NCBI GenBank assembly: GCA_963738425.1
Contig: CAVTWT010000034.1
Coordinates: 62,001 to 126,000, forward strand
Source of the DNA: CADEEN01 sp963738425
Lineage (GTDB): Bacteria > Pseudomonadota > Gammaproteobacteria > Burkholderiales > Burkholderiaceae_C
Direction: 5' to 3'
DNA: 64,000 nucleotides
A program made the translations under genes and the position numbers. The notes beneath the pieces are model-generated. The model made no database searches, was not told the DNA's origin, and worked only from the letters and a program-made list of their open reading frames with translations. Shown one piece after another: positions 33,955 through 41,802 of the stretch (the first letter of the stretch is position 1; every line of letters starts with the position of its first letter).

Positions 33955-35042
33955 GCCACCTTGTCGCCAAAGGCGATCGTCACCGGGGTCTGTGGTGCGG
34001 GCGGCTTGAAGCGCACCGCGGCGGCGCGCCAGTCGACGCCGCGCAGCGCCTCGCTGGCCAGGATCAGCACGAAGGCGATGCCCTGCAGCACGAGCACCGA
34101 CGCATCGGGCAGGTCGAGGCGGCGCTGCAGCAGGCTGCCTGCGGCGCCGAAGCCGCCGAACAGGATGGCCACCGGCACGATGGCGATCGGGTTGTGGCGC
34201 GCGATGAACGACACCAGGATGCCGGCGTAGCCGTAGCCGGCGATCAGTGACGCATTGGCGTTGGTGTGCACCGCGGCGACTTCGATCGCACCGGCCAGTC
34301 CGGCGCTGCCGCCACCGAGCGCGCAAGCCAGCAGGATCAAGGCGCTGGCCGGCAGCCCGACGAGTTGCGCCGCGCGCGGATTGCCACCGACCACACGCAC
34401 CGCGAAGCCGCGCGGCGTGAAGGCCAGCCAGAGGCCGAAGCCAATGCAGACCAGCACGCCGATGACCAGGCCCCAATGCACGTCGGAGCCAGCGATGGTG
34501 CCGATGCGCAGGCTCTCCTCGAGCGCACGCGTCGACGGCTTGTTGAGGGTCGCAGGATCCTTCAGCGGCCCTTCGACGAACTGCTTGAACAGCGCGATCG
34601 CGGTGTAGGCCAGCAGCAGGCTGGAGATGGTTTCGTTGACGCCGCGGTACTGACGCAGCGCGCCGGCCAGCGCGATCCACAGGGCGCCGGCGACAGCGCC
34701 CGCGGCGCAGACGAGCAAGGTGCCGGTCACGCCGCCGGGCAGCGGCAGCGCATAGGGCAGGGCGGCGGCGGCCAGGCCGCCGAGCACCAGCGCGCCCTCG
34801 CCGCCGATGATGACCAGTCCCGCGCGGGCCGGCAGGGCCACGCACAAGGCGGTGAGCATCAGCGGCGCCGCGCGCACCAGCGTGTTCTGCCACGAGTACC
34901 AGTCGCCGAAGGCGCCCTTGAACAGCAGCACCCAGGTCTCGACCGGCGAGGTGCCACCGAACCAGACGAAGACGCCGAACAGCAGCAGCGCCGCCGCCAG
35001 CGCGAACACCGGCAGCAACACGTCGACGGCGCGGGAGTTCAC
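33951..35042 (-). CDS. BMP-type ABC transporter permease 1
   Basis: A 363-residue BPD_transp_2 membrane protein starting at GTG 35042 (MNSRAVDVLLPVFALAAALL). Motifs: APLMLTALCVALPARAGLVI-IGGEGALVLGGLAAA, YRGVNETISSLLLAYTAIAL and VVGGNPRAAQLVGLPASALI. About ten helices are predicted by eye. It is 10 bases from the BmpA-like gene upstream and overlaps the second permease by four bases. This is the standard order in guanosine/nucleoside-type importers: binding protein, permease, permease, ATPase, here with a hydrolase gene between. Confidence 0.92.
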   Translation of the reverse strand: MNSRAVDVLLPVFALAAALLLFGVFVWFGGTSPVETWVLLFKGAFGDWYSWQNTLVRAAPLMLTALCVALPARAGLVIIGGEGALVLGGLAAAALPYALPLPGGVTGTLLVCAAGAVAGALWIALAGALRQYRGVNETISSLLLAYTAIALFKQFVEGPLKDPATLNKPSTRALEESLRIGTIAGSDVHWGLVIGVLVCIGFGLWLAFTPRGFAVRVVGGNPRAAQLVGLPASALILLACALGGGSAGLAGAIEVAAVHTNANASLIAGYGYAGILVSFIARHNPIAIVPVAILFGGFGAAGSLLQRRLDLPDASVLVLQGIAFVLILASEALRGVDWRAAAVRFKPPAPQTPVTIAFGDKVA

Positions 35043-35052
35043 GAGCGTGGGC

Positions 35053-36166
35053 TCAGACGGAGCCGATGACGCCTTCGACCAGGTAGTTCATCTTCTCCAG
35101 CTCGAGGTCGGTCTGCTTGAGCGACTTGCCGGCCGGGATCACGACCGCGCCCTTGTTGCTCTTCAGGCCACCGGCAAAGATGTCGAAGGCGCCGCCCATC
35201 ATCTTGGCCTTGATCTCGTCGGCCTGCTTCTTTGCAGCGTCCGACACCGTCGGGCCGTAAGCCGACATCTTCACGTAGCCCTCCTTCAAACCGCCGCGCA
35301 GGAAGTTGGGGTGCGGCTTGCCCGCGAGCGCGGCGTCGATGATGGTCTTGTACGCCGTGCTCCAGTTCCACTCGGCGCCGGTGAGGTAGGCGGCGGGTGC
35401 GAGCTTGGCCTGGCTGGCGTGGTAGCCGCAGACCATCTTGCCGCGCTTGGCCGCGGTCTCGACGATCACCTTCGGTCCGTCGACGTGCATCGTGAAGACG
35501 TCGATGCCCTGGTCGGCCAGGCTGTTGGTGGCCTCGGCTTCCTTGACCGGCATCGACCATTCGCCGGTGAAGATCACGGTGCAGGTGATCTTCGGGTCGA
35601 CCGAACGCGCGCCCATCGTGAAGGCGTTGATGTTGCGCAGCACCTGCGGGATCGGCTTGGCCGCGACGAAGCCGATCTTCTTGCTCTTGCTCATGTGCCC
35701 GGCGACCACGCCGTTCAAGTACTGGCACTCGTCGATGTAGCCGAAGAAGCTGCCGGTGTTCTTCGGGTGCTTGCCTTCGGTCCACATGCCGCCGCAGTGC
35801 GAGAAGCGCACGTCGGGGTACTTGGCGGCCAACGCCAGCATGTGCGGATCGAAGTAGCCGAAGGACGTGGGGAAGAGCAGCTTGGCGCCGTCCTGCGCGA
35901 TCATCCCTGTCATCGACTTCTGCACCGCGGTGGTCTCGGGCACGTTCTCTTCTTCGACCACCTTGATGCCGGGCAGCTTCTTCATTTCGGCTGCCGCCGC
36001 GGCCTGCGCCTGGTTGTAGCCGTAGTCGTCCTTCGGGCCGACGTAGATCACGCCGACGGTCAGCTTGGTTTGCGGCCAGCGCGCGCAGCGGCGCAAAACC
36101 CGCCAGCGAGAGGGCGGACAGCGAGGCCAGTGTGTGGCGGCGCGAGCGGTCGAGTTCGTAGCTCAT
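35053..36166 (-). CDS. BMP-family ABC substrate-binding protein (one frameshift)
   Basis: About 370 residues. The N-terminus is a Tat-like signal (MSYELDRSRRHTLASLSALS, then LAGFAPLRALAAN). One extra base at about 36058-36066 breaks the frame, after which it reads KLTVGVIYVGPKDDYGYNQA, the start of the BMP/PnrA domain. Further motifs: KLLFPTSFGYFDPHMLALAA, IGFVAAKPIPQVLRNINAFT and GKMVCGYHASQAKLAPAAYL. It captures the ligand for the permeases downstream. Known members bind purine nucleosides; related ones in catabolic clusters bind other nitrogen heterocycles. A palindrome at 36229-36242 lies 63 bases upstream. Confidence 0.88.
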
Positions 36167-36228
36167 GGGTGTTCTCCGTTCCTGCGGTTGCCGGCGGGCG
36201 GCGTCTCGTGTGCCCGATTGGTGCACAC

Positions 36229-36242
36229 GTCGGTATACCGAC
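36229..36242. promoter_or_regulatory. Candidate GntR operator 1 (GTCGGTATACCGAC)
   Basis: A perfect 14-base palindrome in the 129-base gap between the GntR gene and the BmpA-like gene. The core GGTATACC recurs upstream of the allophanate-hydrolase-like gene at 43668-43677. FCD-type GntR regulators bind short palindromes of this kind, often TGGT-n-ACCA. It would control the BMP importer and isochorismatase genes. Confidence 0.6.
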
Positions 36243-36295
36243 AGGAATGCGAGCAAAAGCCGTGCCGGACTGCGCCGGCGCGGCCGCCGACTGCG

Positions 36296-36988
36296 CTAGC
36301 GACTGGCGCGTGCCCGGGCTTCGTGCAGCGTGGACAGCGTGATCTTGCGCACCTCGGCCTTGCTCTGCTCGATGTGCGCCCGCAGCAGCAGCTGGGCCTG
36401 GTCGGCCTTGCGCTGGATCACAGCGCGCAGGATCTTCGCGTGCTCGGCGTAGGTGGCGTCGATGCGATCGGCGCGCGTGAAGTCGAGGTGGCGAATGATG
36501 CGGATGCGCTCCGTCACGTCCCAGTGCACGCGCGTGATTTCGTCGTTGCCGGCCGCACGCACCAGCGTGGCGTGAAACTGCTCGTCATGGGCACCGACCT
36601 CGCGCGCATCGTCCTTGCGCTCGCCCACCGGCACCAGCCAGATGGCCTTCAGTTCCTCGAGCTGCGGCACGGCTTCGGTGCGCGCGCACAGTCTCGACAC
36701 ACAGGCGGCCTCGAGCAGGATGCGCAGGTCGTACAGCTGCTCGAGCCTGGCGAAGTCGATCGGCCGCACGAACCAGCCGGCCTTCGACTCGAGGTCGAGG
36801 AAGCCCTCGTTGCGCAGGCGGAACAGCGCCTCGCGCACCGGCGTGCGGCTGACGCCCAGGCGCGCACCGAGTTCGGCTTCCGAGAAGCGGTCTCCCGGCA
36901 CGAGCTTGAAGTCGTGCAGTTCGGCCTTCAGCCGCGCATAGGCCTGGTCGGCGAGGTTGATGCGTTCTTGTGTTTCGGTGGCCGCCAT
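36296..36988 (-). CDS. GntR-family (FCD) transcriptional regulator
   Basis: A 230-residue regulator. The winged helix-turn-helix occupies residues 10-75 (LADQAYARLKAELHDFKLVP; SRTPVREALFRLRNEGFLDL) and the all-helical FCD ligand domain 80-225, with metal-binding histidines suggested by GAHDEQFHATLVRAAGN and THAEH-like positions (YAEHAKILRAVIQRK). It lies between the AtzE/AtzG/AtzH-like genes and the BMP importer. The two GGTATACC palindromes in the cluster are its likely sites. The effector is probably a cluster metabolite (inference). Confidence 0.92.
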   Translation of the reverse strand: MAATETQERINLADQAYARLKAELHDFKLVPGDRFSEAELGARLGVSRTPVREALFRLRNEGFLDLESKAGWFVRPIDFARLEQLYDLRILLEAACVSRLCARTEAVPQLEELKAIWLVPVGERKDDAREVGAHDEQFHATLVRAAGNDEITRVHWDVTERIRIIRHLDFTRADRIDATYAEHAKILRAVIQRKADQAQLLLRAHIEQSKAEVRKITLSTLHEARARASR

Positions 36989-37006
36989 GGCGATGATCTT
37001 AGGGTG

Positions 37007-37393
37007 TCATCGGCTGGGCGCGATCAGGCTGACGTGCGCGGCGACCACGCGCCAGCCTTCGGGTAGTCGCGCCCACGTCTGGCTCTGGCGGCCGAGGCTG
37101 GCGCTGCCTTCGCGCTGGAACTCGGTCATCGCAGTGGCGAAGTCGCGGCCGTAGGTGGTGATGACGGTGCGTGAGAGGCGGCGTGCGAGTCCGGCCGGCG
37201 AGCGGGCCGCGCGGAAGGCCGCGATGGCGTCGTAGCCGTACAGGTTCTCGCCGGCGCCGTAGCGCACGGTGTGCGGCGAGTGCCAGAACAGTTCGTCGAG
37301 CACCTCGACCTTGTTGTTGACCAGCGCGTCCTCGTAGCGCGCGAACACCGCCTGCACTTCGGCCAGCACCGGCGGGTCGTTGATCGGCAGCAT
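37007..37393 (-). CDS. AtzH/HpxZ-like protein (DUF3225)
   Basis: A 128-residue SnoaL-like cone protein. It begins MLPINDPPVLAEVQAVFARY and has VEVLDELFWHSPHTVRYGAG, NLYGYDAIAAFRAARSP and QSQTWARLPEGWRVVAAHVS, the family pattern of HpxZ (oxalurate catabolism) and AtzH (s-triazine ring catabolism). In the atz pathway AtzH is reported to act next to the AtzE-AtzG amidase on 1-carboxybiuret-derived products. Here it directly follows the AtzE-like gene (12 bases) and precedes the GntR gene. Confidence 0.85.
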   Translation of the reverse strand: MLPINDPPVLAEVQAVFARYEDALVNNKVEVLDELFWHSPHTVRYGAGENLYGYDAIAAFRAARSPAGLARRLSRTVITTYGRDFATAMTEFQREGSASLGRQSQTWARLPEGWRVVAAHVSLIAPSR

Positions 37394-37405
37394 GTCGTGG
37401 CCCAG

Positions 37406-38810
37406 TCACAGTGCGGCCACCGGCGCGCGCACGGCGCCGCGCGCTTCGAGCGCCGCCGCCACGCGCAGCACGAGGTCTTCGCGCCACGGCGCGGCGATCA
37501 CCTGCACGCCGATCGGCATCGACTCGGGCGCGTCCCACACCGGCACGCAGCACACCGGCAGGCCGATGCACGAGATCGGCTGCGTCAGCAGGCCGAGGCT
37601 GGGCCGCAGCGGCAGGCGCTGGCCGTCGAGTTCGAGCCATTCGGTGCCGATCGGGGTGGCGGCGCAGGGCGTGGCCGGCGCGAGCAGGATGTCGTGGTGC
37701 TCGAACAGCCTCGCTGCGGCCTGCGCGGCAACCCGGCGCACGCGCTGCGCGCGCGCCACCCAGGCGGCGGGCAGCAACGCGCCGGCGAGGAAGCGGTCGC
37801 GCGACAGCGGCTCGAAATCCTGCGCGCGTGTGCGCAGGTCGGGCAGGTGCAGCGCGCCGCCTTCGGAATTGCTGATCAGGAACGCGGCGGCGCGCGCCGC
37901 CGCGGCGAGCGTGAACTCGACGACGTCACGCGCGTCGAGCGCTTCGGCCACCCGTTGCACGGCGCTGCGCGCAGCCGGCGTGGCATGGCGCTCGAAGTGC
38001 GCGCCGAGCACGGCGATGCGCAGGCCCGCCACGCCTTGCGCAAGCGTCGGCGACACCGGCTCGGCGGCGCGCGGCACGCAGCCGGCGTCGTCGGCGTCGT
38101 GGCCCTGCATCGCGTCGTAGGCCAGCGGCCAGATCCTGTGCCGAGCGGGCGAAGGGGCCGAGGTGGTCGAGGCTGGCGACGAACGGGTAGCTGCCGCTGC
38201 GCGGCAGGCGGCCGAAGGTCGGCTTCAAGCCGAACACGCCGCACAGCGACGAGGGCACGCGGATGGAGCCGTTGGTGTCGGAGCCAAGCGTGATCGGCAC
38301 CTGGCCCGCCGCCACCGCGGCGGCCGAGCCGCCCGACGAGCCGCCTGCGATGCGCGTCAGGTCGTGCGGGTTGCGCGTCGGGCCTTCGTGCGTGTTCTCG
38401 GTGGTGAAGCCGTAGGCGTACTCGTCCATGTTCAGCGCGCCCACCAGCACCGCGCCGGCCGCTTCCATGCGCTGCACGAGCAGCGCGTCGCGCGACGCCG
38501 GCGCGCTGTCGCGCTCGATCTTCGAGCCGGCCAGCGTGCGCAGGCCCTGCACGTCGAACAGGTTCTTCACTGCGAACGGCACGCCGGCCAGCGGCAGTTG
38601 GCGCAGCCCGCCGCCCATCGCATCGAGTGCGGCGGCGCGGGCCAGGGCGCGCGATGCGAGCACGTCGGTGAAGGCGTTGATCCGTCCGTCGGTGAGCTCG
38701 ATGCGCGCCAGGCTGGCCTGCACCAGCGCGCTGGCCGTGACGGCGCCCGCGTGCACGGCGCCCGCCATCGCCGCCGCATCGCGCTGCAGCCAGTGCGACG
38801 CGTCGCTCAA
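37406..38810 (-). CDS. AtzE-family amidohydrolase (one frameshift)
   Basis: About 467 residues of an amidase-signature enzyme once one extra base near 38125 is removed. The Ser-Ser-Lys triad region is intact: LAGVPFAVKNLFDVQGL (Lys) and RIAGGSSGGSAAAVAAGQVP (Ser/Ser). The frame breaks after ARSAQDLA and resumes at YDAMQGHDADDAGCVPRAAE, ending AALEARGAVRAPVAAL. It belongs to the AtzE group, the GatA-like subunit of 1-carboxybiuret hydrolase, with the small AtzG-like partner encoded 61 bases upstream. The start is TTG 38810 with GGAGG seven bases before it, inside a short repeat. Confidence 0.86.
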
Positions 38811-38812
38811 TG

Positions 38813-38837
38813 GGTAACCTCCGTGCTGCGCACTGCG
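38813..38837. repeat. 25-bp leader repeat, copy 2
   Basis: Matches 13352-13376 at 23 of 25 positions. It lies immediately before the TTG start of the AtzE-like gene on the minus strand and supplies its GGAGGT ribosome binding site, as copy 1 does for the small membrane protein at 13.3 kb. It fills much of the short gap after the AtzG-like gene. Confidence 0.55.
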
Positions 38838-38871
38838 GTGCGAGCCCTCTTCGGAACGGCCGGGCGAGAGC

Positions 38872-39060
38872 TCATCGACCCGGCACGAAGTTCACGGCTG
38901 GCTCGTCGTGCGGCGTCAGCGGCACGGCCTCCACTTCGGCTGCGAACGCGGCGGCCAGCGCGAAGTAGCGCAGCACGCCGGGGCGGTGCTCGGGCGCGAG
39001 CGGCAGGTCGAGCGCCTGTGCGGCCGCATCGACATAGGCCTCGATCTGTGTCGGCGTCAT
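38872..39060 (-). CDS. AtzG-like protein (DUF4089)
   Basis: A 62-residue small subunit. The sequence PTQIEAYVDAAAQALDLPLA, then RPGVLRYFALAAAFAAEVEA, and a tail with PHDEPAVNFVPGR is characteristic of DUF4089/AtzG, a GatC-like helical protein that wraps the AtzE amidase and is needed for its stability. The start overlaps the ABC ATPase stop by one base (TGATG). Such genes are easily missed because they are so short. The pairing with the downstream AtzE-like gene strongly supports the call. Confidence 0.85.
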   Translation of the reverse strand: MTPTQIEAYVDAAAQALDLPLAPEHRPGVLRYFALAAAFAAEVEAVPLTPHDEPAVNFVPGR

Positions 39061-39881
39061 CAGCGTCTCACCTCGCGCTGGAAGATTTCGAGGCTTTGCT
39101 TCTTTGCGGCGATGAAGCTCGGCTCGGACAGCGTGGCCGTGGTGCGCGGCCGCGCATCGTCGTAGCGCAGGATCTCGGCCACCTTGGTCGGCCGCTTGGT
39201 GAGCAGCAGCACCTGGTCGGCCAGGTACACGGCTTCTTCGAGGTCGTGCGACACCAGCATCATCGTCGTACCGGTCTGCATGAACACCTCCTGCAGCTTC
39301 TCGCGGATGAACAGCGTCATCTCGAAGTCCAGCGCCGAGAACGGCTCGTCGAGGAACAACACTTCGGGCTTGGGTGCCAACGCGCGCATGATCGACGCCG
39401 TCTGCTGCTGCCCGCCCGAGAGTTCGTAGGGGTAGCGCTTCAGGTCGAACTTGACGTCGAACGACGCCACCAGTTCGGCCATGCGCCGGTCCACCTCGGC
39501 CTTGCTGCGGCCTTCGAGCTTGAGCGGGTAGGCGATGTTGTCGATCGTGCGCATCCACGGGAACATCGCCTCGCGGTAGTTCTGGAAGACGTAGCCGATC
39601 TTGGTGTCCTTCAGCGACTTGCCGTCGAACAGGATCTCGCCCGAGTCGATCGGGATCAGCCCGGCGATCATGTTGATCAGCGTGCTCTTGCCGCAGCCGT
39701 TGGGGCCGAACACCGAGACGATCTGGTGCTTGGGGATGTCGAGGTCGAAGTTCTCGTACAGCGGCCAGCCGGCGAAGTACTTGGTCAGGCCGCGGATGGT
39801 GATGTGCGTGCCGGCCGGCCCGGGCCTGAACTCGGGCACCGGCACGTCGGCGACGACGGCGGCGTTCAGTACCGCGTTCAT
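39060..39881 (-). CDS. ABC transporter ATP-binding protein (nitrate/sulfonate/taurine type)
   Basis: A 273-residue single ATPase of the SsuB/TauB/NrtD type. Walker A FGPNGCGKST, Q-loop YVFQNYREAMFPW, signature LSGGQQQTASIMRALAP, Walker B LFLDEPFSALD and the switch His in MMLVSHDLEEAVYL are all present. ATG 39881 was chosen; a GTG at 39902 lies inside a repeat. It would drive import with the permease and binding protein encoded upstream on the same strand, probably of a small nitrogen compound such as a ureide (inference). Confidence 0.93.
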   Translation of the reverse strand: MNAVLNAAVVADVPVPEFRPGPAGTHITIRGLTKYFAGWPLYENFDLDIPKHQIVSVFGPNGCGKSTLINMIAGLIPIDSGEILFDGKSLKDTKIGYVFQNYREAMFPWMRTIDNIAYPLKLEGRSKAEVDRRMAELVASFDVKFDLKRYPYELSGGQQQTASIMRALAPKPEVLFLDEPFSALDFEMTLFIREKLQEVFMQTGTTMMLVSHDLEEAVYLADQVLLLTKRPTKVAEILRYDDARPRTTATLSEPSFIAAKKQSLEIFQREVRR

Positions 39882-39886
39882 TGGAG

Positions 39887-39948
39887 CCCCCACGTTTGGC
39901 ACTGCGTGCCTGCACTGCCCCCCGAGGGGGCGCGAACTTGTTTGAAGC
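39887..39948. repeat. CCCCCGAGGGGG-type repeat before the ABC ATPase gene
   Basis: CCCCCACG at the left, GCCCCCCGAGGGGGC in the middle and a looser right part ending GAAGCGG. It occupies the whole gap between the permease stop and the ATPase start. It has the same layout as the copies at 19.77 and 49.36 kb. Confidence 0.7.
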
Positions 39949-39963
39949 GGTTCTGCGCTGCGT

Positions 39964-40803
39964 TCATCGCCCGCTCCAGTGCACGATGCGCCGTTCGATG
40001 ACGAGGAACAGCACGTTGAGCGCGTAGCCCAGCGCGCCTGCGGCGAGGATGGAGGCGTACATGTCTTTCACGTTCATCACCTGCTGCGAGTTGATGATGC
40101 GGTTGCCCAGGCCGCTGTCGGCGCCGATGAACATCTCGGCCACGATCACGATCACCAGCGCCATCGACACGGCAGAGCGCAGGCCGACGAAGCTCGGCTG
40201 CAGGCTCTCCCACACCAGCACGTCCTTGAACACCTGCCAGCGCGTGGCGCCCATCACCTTGGCCGCCATCACGCGCTGCTTGCGCGCGTTGATCACGCCG
40301 TAGGCGCTGTTGAAGACGACGATCAGCAGCGCGCCGAAGGCGGCGATGGCGACCTTGTTGACGTCCGACACGCCGAAGATCATCAGGAACAGCGGGATCA
40401 GCGCCGACGACGGCGTGGAGCGGAAGAAGTCGATCAGGAACTCGACGCTGCGGTACGCCTTCTCGGTGCTGCCGAGCACGATGCCCAGCGGCATGCCGAC
40501 GAACGCGGCGATCAGGAAGGCCTGCACCGTGCGCCAGACCGTGATCAGGAAGTCGTTGAGCAGCGGCCCGCCGGCGAGGCCGCCGACCAGCGCGCCGAGC
40601 GCGTCCAGCGGCGCCGGCAGCAGGATGCGGTTGATGAAACCGCCGCGCACCGCGATGTCCCAGACGATGAACAGCACCAGCGGGCCGACCAGCGGCAGGG
40701 CCTTGCCCCAGTCGGTCTTGCGCGGCGGCGTGGCAAGGTCGGCGCTGGCCGGCGCGACCCAGGGCTTGGCCGCTTCGGCGGCGACGGGCGTCGAGGCGTC
40801 CAC
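39964..40803 (-). CDS. ABC transporter permease (SsuC/NrtB type)
   Basis: A 279-residue membrane protein with about six helices. The cytoplasmic loop with the EAA-like motif is clear: VMGATRWQVFKDVLVWESLQ-PSFVGLRSAVSMALVIVIVA, preceded by LIDFFRSTPSSALIPLFLMI. It starts at GTG 40803, six bases after the stop of the binding-protein gene. It pairs with the ATPase after it. The N-terminal 40 residues are Pro/Ala-rich and cytoplasmic. Confidence 0.9.
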   Translation of the reverse strand: MDASTPVAAEAAKPWVAPASADLATPPRKTDWGKALPLVGPLVLFIVWDIAVRGGFINRILLPAPLDALGALVGGLAGGPLLNDFLITVWRTVQAFLIAAFVGMPLGIVLGSTEKAYRSVEFLIDFFRSTPSSALIPLFLMIFGVSDVNKVAIAAFGALLIVVFNSAYGVINARKQRVMAAKVMGATRWQVFKDVLVWESLQPSFVGLRSAVSMALVIVIVAEMFIGADSGLGNRIINSQQVMNVKDMYASILAAGALGYALNVLFLVIERRIVHWSGR

Positions 40804-40808
40804 CGTGC

Positions 40809-41802
40809 TCAGCCCTTGTAGAGCATGGAGTCGACCATCAGGCGCGAGCTGAAGATGCCCTTCTCGGAGAACAGGTCGAAGAACTTCTGGAAGTGCGCCA
40901 CGTCGGCCGGCTTGAACTCGTCGTACATCGTGTACGCCGCCAGCGGCACCTCGCCGGTGAGCGCGCCCTCGATGGCGGTGTAGCCCTTCAGGAACTGTCG
41001 CGCCTCGGCGGGCTTGGTGCGCACGTGGTTCACGCCCTTGGCGTAGGCGGCGATGAACTTCTTCGCCTCCGCGGGCTGCTTCTTGATGAAGGCACCGGCG
41101 AGCGACGCCGAGCCGCCGAACCAGGGCGCCAGCGGATCGCCCAGGATGTAGTGCGCGATCACGCCGGCTTCCAGCACCTTGGTGGTGCCGTTCATGCGGC
41201 CGATGGTGCCGGTGGGTTCGAGCGTGTACGCCCCATCGACCTGGCCGGCGGCGAGCGCGGCCACATGCTGGCCGATCGGCAGCTCCACCACCGTGGCGCC
41301 GGTGGCGCCGCCGCGCTCGAGCACGGTCTTGGCCAGCGTCACGTTCTGGATGCCCGGGCCCGAGGCGATGCGCTTGCCCTTGAGATCGGCGATGGTCTTG
41401 GCGGGGCTCGCGGCGGGCACGATCACCTGGTCGAGCACGTTCTTCGCATTGCTCGGGTTGGAGCAGAAGATCTTGAAGGTGCCCGGCGCCGCGATCTCGC
41501 CGATGGCGATGTTGGCCGAGCCGGTGCCGTTGGAGCGTGCCGTCGGCGCGGCCGGACAGCACCGCCTCCATCACCTGCTGCGCGCCGGCGAAGCGCTGCG
41601 CGCTCGACGTCGAGGCCCGCTTCCTTGAAGTAGCCGAGTTCGATGCGCGGCGTAGAACGGCAGGCCGGCAGCGATCGGCCAGTAGCCGATGCGGATCTTC
41701 GGTCCGGCCTGCGCGCGCACGAGCGCGGGCGCGCCGAGCACAGCCGAGGGCGGCCGTGGCCTGCAAGAGCTGGCGGCGGCGGGTGGGGGTCGTGGCGGTC
41801 AT
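40809..41802 (-). pseudogene. ABC substrate-binding protein (SsuA/TauA/NrtA type), multiply frameshifted
   Basis: About 330 residues would be expected. The C-terminal 209 residues are in one frame (LDQVIVPAASPAKTIADLKG, VELPIGQHVAALAAGQVDGA, AKGVNHVRTKPAEARQFLKG) and look sound. The N-terminal third is spread over three frames between about 41440 and 41760: a signal start MTATTPTRRRQLLQATAALG, then IELGYFKEAGLDVE, then QRFAGAQQVMEAVLSGRADG. At least three indels are needed. It overlaps the amidase stop upstream (ATGA). It may be a damaged gene or a poorly sequenced stretch. Confidence 0.8.

Noticed and set aside
30764..33970. Apparent 1068-residue fusion of a permease-region frame, isochorismatase and ABC ATPase
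   Set aside because: It is created by the extra base in isochorismatase 2, which throws reading into the ATPase frame. Normal stop and start signals (GTGA, ATGA) separate the real genes.
39964..41802. Apparent fusion of binding protein and permease
   Set aside because: The N-terminal part is a frameshifted binding-protein gene running into the permease frame. The true binding-protein stop at 40809 and permease GTG at 40803 are clear.
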